Part shown: positions 23,195-28,001 of the stretch, one piece after another
Position numbering within the stretch: position 1 is the stretch's first letter
Layout of the letters: each line of letters begins with the position of its first letter
The notes under the pieces: generated by a model
Database searches by the model: none
What the model was told of the DNA's origin: nothing
Seen by the model: only the letters and a program-made list of their open reading frames with translations
Source of the DNA: an uncultured Duganella sp.
Lineage (GTDB): Bacteria; Pseudomonadota; Gammaproteobacteria; Burkholderiales; Burkholderiaceae
Direction of reading: 5' to 3'
NCBI GenBank assembly: GCA_946482335.1
Contig: CAMLRG010000064.1
Coordinates: 1-28,001 of the forward strand
DNA length: 28,001 bases
Program-made: the position numbers and the translations under genes

Positions 23195-23841
23195 ACAAGC
23201 TACGCCTCCTTCATCTCGCCGCCGCCCTGCCCGCGCTGGCGGCGTTCGCCTCCCCCGCCGAGGCCACCGTCATGCAGCTCTACCCGGGCACACCGCCTTC
23301 GCTGCACGCCGCGACGTTCGCCGCCAACACGTCGCTGGCCAACCACTACATCGAAGATGGATTGCAGTTCCGCTTCACGGGTTCGGCCAACAACAACCAG
23401 TGCGGCTATGCGGGCATCAATTGCTACGACCAGCCGTCCGACCTGAGTCCCTGGTTCTCGGGCAATTACATGTCCACCTCGGGCAACAACGCGTACATCA
23501 GCATCCGGCGCGCGGACGGCGGCGACTTCCACAGCCTGGTGTTTGCCGCCGCATCCGGTTACAGCACGGTGCACGGCTACTGGACTACCTGGAACGACAA
23601 TGTGCGCACCGGCTTCGGCAATTTCACCCACGCCGACGGCGTGCTGCTCGGGCTGAGGGATGCGGCTGGTTTCGACGAGGTGCGCTATTACGCATTCTCC
23701 ACCGCCAACCGCAGCAGCGGCTGGAGCAGCCCGGCGATCGATGCGGTGCAGGCCGACATCCCGGAACCGGGCAGCGCCTTGCTGGCGGGCGCCGGCCTGC
23801 TCGGCATGGCGGGCGTACGCCGCAGGCGCAGCCGAAGTTAG
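23191..23841 (+). CDS. PEP-CTERM sorting-domain protein, secreted, unknown function
   Basis: A 216-residue protein with a signal peptide (ending AEA near residue 25) and a C-terminal PEP-CTERM signal: PEP at 191-193, a hydrophobic helix (SALLAGAGLLGMAGV) and a terminal RRRRSR cluster. Such proteins are recognised and cut by exosortase and displayed or released at the cell surface. The middle domain is rich in Asn, Ser, Gly and Tyr and I do not recognise it; its beta-rich look suggests a surface or matrix protein. Its ATG overlaps the PL4 stop by four bases, so translation is coupled to the lyase and it may act on or near the same polysaccharide. No exosortase gene is in the window. It overlaps the convergent aldo/keto reductase gene by four bases at the stops. 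Confidence 0.85.
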   Translation: MNKLRLLHLAAALPALAAFASPAEATVMQLYPGTPPSLHAATFAANTSLANHYIEDGLQFRFTGSANNNQCGYAGINCYDQPSDLSPWFSGNYMSTSGNNAYISIRRADGGDFHSLVFAAASGYSTVHGYWTTWNDNVRTGFGNFTHADGVLLGLRDAAGFDEVRYYAFSTANRSSGWSSPAIDAVQADIPEPGSALLAGAGLLGMAGVRRRRSRS

Positions 23842-24659
23842 AGCACGTCCAGTGGGGTGGCGCGCGTCGGCGGGGCGAAGGCTTTGTCCAGCAGGGCCAG
23901 GTCTTCCTGCTCCAGCCGCAGCGTCATCGCCGCCGCGTTGGCGCGCACGTGCGCCTCGCTGACCGCTTTCGGGATCGGCAGCACACCATCCATGCGCAGC
24001 AGCCAGGCCAGCGCGATCTGGGCCGGCGTGGCCTGGTGCCGCGCCGCGACCGCCTTCAGCGCCGGCTCGGCCAGCAGGCGCTGCTGCTCCTTGCGGCTCG
24101 ATTCCAGCGGCGAGTACGCCATCAGCAGCACGCCGCGCTCCTGGCACCAGGGCAGCAAATCCCATTCGATGCCGCGCCGGCGCAAGTTGTACAACACCTG
24201 GTTGGCTTCGATCGCATCGCCGCCGGGCAGCGCGGCGGCCTCCTTCATGTCGGCCAGGTCGAAGTTGCTGACGCCGTATTCGTGGATCTTGCCGGCCTGC
24301 TTCAGCGCGATCATGCCCTCCAGCGTTTCGGCCAGCGGGACGGCGCCGCGCCAGTGCAGCAAGTACAGGTCGATGTGCTCGACCTTCATGCGCTTCAGGC
24401 TCTTCTCGCAGGCCGCCACCACACCTTTGCGCGATGCATTCTGCGGCAGGACCTTGCTCACCAGGTAAGCCTCGCTGCGGCGGCCGGCGATCGCTTCGCC
24501 CACCACTTTCTCGGCGCCGCCATCGGCATACATTTCCGCCGTATCGATCACCGACATGCCCAGGTCGAGACCCAATTGCAGGGCGCGCACTTCGGCAGCC
24601 TTGTCGGCAGCCCGCTCGCCCATATTCCACGTGCCCTGCCCCATCCTCGATAGCGTCAT
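23838..24659 (-). CDS. Aldo/keto reductase
   Basis: A 273-residue cytosolic NADPH-dependent oxidoreductase of the aldo/keto reductase superfamily; the carbonyl substrate cannot be deduced. The catalytic tetrad is visible: D39 and Y44 (VIDTAEMYADGG), K69 (LVSKVLP) and H102 (DLYLLHWRG). The cofactor end of the barrel shows GVSNFDLADM, ANQVLYNLRRRG, AYSPLE and IPKAVSEAHVRANAAA, as expected. The frame is open far upstream because of GC-rich sequence, but the ATG at 24659 matches the usual N-terminus and begins two bases after the stop of the membrane-protein gene; a GTG at 24665 is possible. It is the last gene of the OPT series. Confidence 0.9.
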   Translation of the reverse strand: MTLSRMGQGTWNMGERAADKAAEVRALQLGLDLGMSVIDTAEMYADGGAEKVVGEAIAGRRSEAYLVSKVLPQNASRKGVVAACEKSLKRMKVEHIDLYLLHWRGAVPLAETLEGMIALKQAGKIHEYGVSNFDLADMKEAAALPGGDAIEANQVLYNLRRRGIEWDLLPWCQERGVLLMAYSPLESSRKEQQRLLAEPALKAVAARHQATPAQIALAWLLRMDGVLPIPKAVSEAHVRANAAAMTLRLEQEDLALLDKAFAPPTRATPLDVL

Positions 24660-24661
24660 GG

Positions 24662-25357
24662 TCACACCCCGAAAGCGCGCACGGAAAGCGCGAAAGTGAA
24701 AGCAAACACGAACAGCAGGAACCCCGCCACCAGCGGCAGTGCCAGCAAGGCCATGGCCCGGCGCGGCAGCATGGACACCAGCAATTCGAAGCCAAGCGCC
24801 AGTACCAGCAAGGCAAGCAGCGAGGGCCAGTACAGCAGGCCCGCCAGCAAGCCCTGCTCCAGCGCATTGCCGCCAATATAGCCCTTCAGCACCATGGCGG
24901 GCGCCACATAAGTGAACGGCAGGCTGGCCACCGTCATGATCGCCTTGAAGGCCATGAAATGGCGCGCCTCCGGTGCTTTCTGCTTCAGCACATTGCCGAA
25001 GAAAAAGCGCAGCCCGTCGGCGCGCCCGGTGGCGGCGAAATAGCTCAGGCCAAGGAAGAATGGCAGCAAGGCGCAGCCGCACAGCACCAGCATGGAGGAT
25101 GGCGGCAGGTAGATGAAATCGGCGAGGATGCGCAGCGAAGGCGGTTCGCCCAGTGAGGCGACGCGGAACATCGCCAGGATCTGCGGCGCCAGCAGGGCCG
25201 CCGCACAGAACTTGAGGAGGAAACCGACGCGCGGGACCAGCATCAGCCCTTCGGCAACAACGAAGAATACGAGCACGCCAGCCAGCAGCGGCCAAGGTGC
25301 CGTGCCGACCAGGGCCAGGGCCTGGCCGGCGCTTTGCAGGATTTCTCCCGGGCCCAT
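24662..25357 (-). CDS. Uncharacterised polytopic membrane protein
   Basis: A 231-residue inner-membrane protein with about five or six hydrophobic segments (roughly 22-42, 45-67, 86-109, 138-160, 168-195 and 205-228). I do not recognise a motif that names a family; the layout is loosely like Yip1-type membrane proteins. Its ATG shares one base with the stop of the OPT transporter (TGATG) and its stop is two bases from the aldo/keto reductase start. It is thus tightly coupled on both sides, which suggests a role connected with the transporter, though that is inference. Confidence 0.7.
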   Translation of the reverse strand: MGPGEILQSAGQALALVGTAPWPLLAGVLVFFVVAEGLMLVPRVGFLLKFCAAALLAPQILAMFRVASLGEPPSLRILADFIYLPPSSMLVLCGCALLPFFLGLSYFAATGRADGLRFFFGNVLKQKAPEARHFMAFKAIMTVASLPFTYVAPAMVLKGYIGGNALEQGLLAGLLYWPSLLALLVLALGFELLVSMLPRRAMALLALPLVAGFLLFVFAFTFALSVRAFGV

Positions 25358-27342
25358 CAGGCCTCGATGGCGCTCGCTGACTTCGCGGACCAGCGGTACA
25401 GGCCCAGGACCACGGCCGCCGCGACGGCCAGTGCGACCAGCATCGTGGTGGCTTCGCTCATGCTGTTGGCAATCGCCAGCGGTTCGCCGTTATTGGTCAG
25501 CACGATCAGGCCGGCCAGCGCCACGTTGAACAGGCTCTCGCCGACGATGAAGCCCGACATGACGAGCACGCCCAGGCGGCTGGCCGCTTCGCCGTGCTTC
25601 CTGCCACGCATGGCTTTTTCGAAGAAGTAACCGGCAACCGCACCCACCACGACCGGCGAAGTGACCGTCGACGGCAGGTAAATCGCCAGGCCGACGCCGA
25701 GCGGCGGCAGGCTGTATTTCTTGTTGCTGGTGGACTTCAGCAGGAAGTCGATGGCGACCAGGCCCAGGCCGATCAGGGCGCCGTAGCCTACCAGGTCCCA
25801 GCGCAGGTCGCCGCCGATCACGCCCTTGGCCAGGGTCGAGATCAGGGTCGCCTGCGGTGCGGCCAGCGGCTGGTCGGAAATCGCGTTGGCATTCGGCGCC
25901 CCGGCGAAGCCATTGGCATGGTTCAGCAGTTCCAGCACCGGCGGCACCACGCAGGATCCGGCGAACACGCCGATGATCAGCGCCACCTGCTGCTTCCAGG
26001 GAGTCGCACCGACCAGTTGGCCGGTTTTCAGGTCCTGCAGGTTGTCGTTGCCGATCACGGCGACCGCCAGCACCACGGTGGTGACGAACAGCGCATAGGC
26101 GATCAGGGCCTGGGCCGTGTCCGGGCCCATGATTTCGCGGCCCACCCAGCCCACCGACGTGGCGGCGCCCAGGATGGACAGGATGGCCAGGCCGGACACC
26201 GGCGAATTGGAGGAGCCGATCAGGCCGGCCATATAGCCGCACACGGCGGCGGCCAGCATGCCTGCGATCAGGATATAGCCGATACCCACCGCCACCAGGG
26301 GCGTGGACACCGAGGACAGCGGGCCGCCCGTCAGGAACGATGCCAGCAGCCAGCCTGCGGGCACCATGGACAGCAGCGTCACCAGGCCGACGATAAAGAT
26401 CGGCAAGTCCTTGTCTTCGCGTGGCACGTCATTGCCGCCAGCCTTGGCGTTGCGTGCCGCTTCCATGGCGGACTTCAGGCCGCCGACCACCGGCTTGGCC
26501 AGCGTGGCCAGGGTCACAATGGCAGCCGCGCCAATGGTGCCGGCGCCGATCATGCGCACCTCGGTACGCCAGACGCCAAGTGCCTGGTCGGCATAGGAGA
26601 TGCCCGCAGCGGCTGGCGCCCAGTTGGTCAGCAGCGGCACCAGCACGCCCCATGCGATCACCAGGCCGACCAGCATCGCGATGCCGACGGTGATCCCCAT
26701 CAGGTGGCCGGCGCCAATCAGGGCCAGCGAGCTGGAAGCGCCAAGACCGGTGGCGCCGTTGCCGAACTTGACGAAATGCGCCACCTCGGCAGCCACCAGC
26801 TTGGCGGCGCCCAGGAAGGCAAAGACGGCCGAAGCCACCGAACCCCAGATCACGGCCCACAGGCCGGCTTTGCCCTCTTGCGCACCGGAGCGCGACTGGG
26901 TGCCCACTTTCAGCACCTCCGCTGCCGCGACGCCTTCCGGATACGGCAGGGTCGACTGCGACACCAGCGCGCGGCGCAGCGGCATCGTATACATCACGCC
27001 CAGCACGCCGCCGATGGCGCAGGCGCCGAAGGTTGGCCAGAAAGGGATTTCGGCCCACCAGCCGATCATCAGCAGGCCGGGCAGCACGAAGATCACCGAG
27101 GCCAGGGTGCCGGCCGCCGAAGCGATGGTCTGCACGATATTGTTTTCCTGGATCGTGGCGTCCTTGAAGGCGCTGAGCAGGGCCATGGAAATCACGGCGG
27201 CCGGGATCGAGGTGGCGAAAGTCAGGCCGACCTTCAGGCCCAAATAGACTTGTGCCGCCGTGAAGACCAGGGTAATCAGGATGCCAAGGGCAATGCCGCG
27301 GGCACTGAATTCGAGCGGGTTGTTATGCGACTTGATGCTCAT
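25357..27342 (-). CDS. OPT family oligopeptide transporter
   Basis: A 661-residue inner-membrane carrier of the oligopeptide transporter family, which moves small peptides or metal chelates, probably with protons. The opening contains the family segment GLKVGLTFATSIPAAVISM (about 36-54). Next comes QENNIVQTIASAAGTLAS, and LPYPEGVAAAEVLKVG marks the prokaryotic OPT branch. Around 14-16 hydrophobic segments are visible. The length is normal for bacterial members. The start at 27342 agrees with the usual N-terminus (NPLEFSARGIALG); the ribosome-binding site is poor. It reads leftward 78 bp downstream of def, with a stem-loop in between, and heads the series transporter / membrane protein / aldo-keto reductase. 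Confidence 0.93.
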   Translation of the reverse strand: MSIKSHNNPLEFSARGIALGILITLVFTAAQVYLGLKVGLTFATSIPAAVISMALLSAFKDATIQENNIVQTIASAAGTLASVIFVLPGLLMIGWWAEIPFWPTFGACAIGGVLGVMYTMPLRRALVSQSTLPYPEGVAAAEVLKVGTQSRSGAQEGKAGLWAVIWGSVASAVFAFLGAAKLVAAEVAHFVKFGNGATGLGASSSLALIGAGHLMGITVGIAMLVGLVIAWGVLVPLLTNWAPAAAGISYADQALGVWRTEVRMIGAGTIGAAAIVTLATLAKPVVGGLKSAMEAARNAKAGGNDVPREDKDLPIFIVGLVTLLSMVPAGWLLASFLTGGPLSSVSTPLVAVGIGYILIAGMLAAAVCGYMAGLIGSSNSPVSGLAILSILGAATSVGWVGREIMGPDTAQALIAYALFVTTVVLAVAVIGNDNLQDLKTGQLVGATPWKQQVALIIGVFAGSCVVPPVLELLNHANGFAGAPNANAISDQPLAAPQATLISTLAKGVIGGDLRWDLVGYGALIGLGLVAIDFLLKSTSNKKYSLPPLGVGLAIYLPSTVTSPVVVGAVAGYFFEKAMRGRKHGEAASRLGVLVMSGFIVGESLFNVALAGLIVLTNNGEPLAIANSMSEATTMLVALAVAAAVVLGLYRWSAKSASAIEA

Positions 27343-27376
27343 CTGGGGAGGTCCATTTTATTGGTAAGGATACAAA

Positions 27377-27416
27377 TTTGGCGGGATATTACGCCAGATT
27401 CAGGGCCGCCGCCAAA
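27377..27416. other. Stem-loop between def and the OPT gene
   Basis: TTTGGCGG (27377-27384) and CCGCCAAA (27409-27416) are perfect eight-base inverted arms around a 24-base loop, directly after the def stop codon. There is only a short A/T stretch after it in the leftward direction, so it is at best a weak terminator for def; it could also be a leader element of the OPT transcript. Confidence 0.3.
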
Positions 27417-27420
27417 CAAA

Positions 27421-27957
27421 TCAATCGTCGTCGGCAGGATCGAGGTCGGGGAACAACACCGAGGTAAAACCGAACTTGGAGAAGTCGCGGATTCGTGCTG
27501 GATAAAGGATGCCCAGCAAATGGTCCACCTCATGCTGTACCACGCGGGCATGGAAGCCTTCGGCATCGCGCACGATGCGTTCGCCGAACTGGTCGTAGCC
27601 CTCGTAGTGCAGGCGCGTGTAGCGCGGCACGCTGCCGCGCAGGCCCGGCACCGACAGGCAGCCTTCGAACGCCTCTTCCATCTGCTCGCCGATCGGCGTC
27701 AGCACCGGATTGATCAGCACCGTTTCCGGCACTTGCGGCGCGTCGGGGTAACGCGCATTGGACTTGAAGCCGTAGATCACCAGCTGCAGGTTGACGCCGA
27801 TCTGCGGCGCGGCCAGGCCGGCGCCGTTGGCGGCGTGCATGGTGTCGAACATGTCGGCGACCAGCGCATGCAATTCCCGCGTATTGAACTCGCGCACCGG
27901 CTCGGCCACGCGCAGCAGGCGCGGATCGCCCATCTTCAGGATTTCACGCACGGCCAT
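27421..27957 (-). CDS. def: Peptide deformylase
   Basis: Removes the formyl group from the N-terminal methionine of new proteins, the step before methionine aminopeptidase (map, also in this window but not linked). The 178-residue protein has all three family motifs: [10 protein letters not shown] (45-54), EGCLSVPG (98-105) with metal ligand C100, and QHEVDHLLG (141-149) with ligands H142 and H146 and catalytic E143. The acidic tail (DLDPADDD) is a little longer than minimal enzymes. The start is fixed by a strong GGGAGG site inside the last codons of the preceding gene, whose stop lies two bases before the ATG. Confidence 0.96.
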   Translation of the reverse strand: MAVREILKMGDPRLLRVAEPVREFNTRELHALVADMFDTMHAANGAGLAAPQIGVNLQLVIYGFKSNARYPDAPQVPETVLINPVLTPIGEQMEEAFEGCLSVPGLRGSVPRYTRLHYEGYDQFGERIVRDAEGFHARVVQHEVDHLLGILYPARIRDFSKFGFTSVLFPDLDPADDD

Positions 27958-27959
27958 GT

Positions 27960-28001
27960 TCAGCCTCCCAACAGCGCGAGCAAGCCCGCTTCATCAAGAA
28001 T
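27960..28001 (-). CDS. C-terminal end of an unidentified gene upstream of def
   Basis: Only the last 13 codons and the stop are in the window; they read [13 protein letters not shown]. The final Gly codons contain the def ribosome-binding site, so the two genes are probably translationally coupled. The fragment is too short to identify. It is called a gene end because of its frame, its stop two bases before def and the embedded ribosome-binding site. Confidence 0.45.
   Translation of the reverse strand: MLDEAGLLALLGG

Overview
The window looks like a high-GC betaproteobacterial chromosome, most likely Oxalobacteraceae of the Massilia/Telluria type. This is an inference from three things: the rpsB / map-glnD neighbourhood, GC-rich coding, and a PEP-CTERM protein next to secreted polysaccharidases. 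No rRNA, tRNA, CRISPR array, insertion sequence or phage module was seen.

Left part (1-11929). The 5' part of rpsB reads leftward with a structured leader. About 6.5 kb separates it from map, although rpsB and map are commonly direct divergent neighbours in proteobacteria. The interval holds a SRPBCC/AHSA1 protein, a DUF4287 protein, an imperfect tandem duplication that includes a 28-codon ORF remnant, a membrane-anchored coiled-coil protein, and a leftward pair of secreted hydrolases (phosphocholine-type phospholipase C, then an M6-like metalloprotease). A possible PHO box lies upstream of the phospholipase. The housekeeping series map-glnD-rluF-like follows with tight spacing, then a PilZ/YcgR-like protein.

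Middle (11943-23841). This is a polysaccharide-utilisation cluster: a large TonB-dependent receptor, a GH2 beta-galactosidase-like enzyme and a GH43 enzyme on the minus strand, then a second GH43, a PL4 rhamnogalacturonan lyase-like protein and a PEP-CTERM protein on the plus strand. The set fits attack on rhamnogalacturonan I (backbone by PL4, galactan and arabinan/xylan side chains by GH2 and GH43) with uptake through the TonB receptor. Three near-palindromic sites built on TTAGCGCTAT or a close variant lie upstream of the receptor, the GH2 gene and the divergent GH43 pair. Two of the three locations have good promoter-like sequences whose start points would fall in the site. This suggests one LacI-type repressor, not encoded here. 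The PL4 gene instead has a strongly structured 5' leader.

Right part (23838-28001). A leftward series: the last 13 codons of an unidentified gene, def, an OPT-family transporter, an uncharacterised membrane protein and an aldo/keto reductase. The last three overlap or are separated by only 2 bases.

The parts most worth following are the shared operator architecture, the nested inverted repeats before the PL4 gene, the apparent His-to-Glu change in the PL4 active site, and the tandem duplication near 1.5 kb. All family assignments come from reading motifs by eye; no database search was run.
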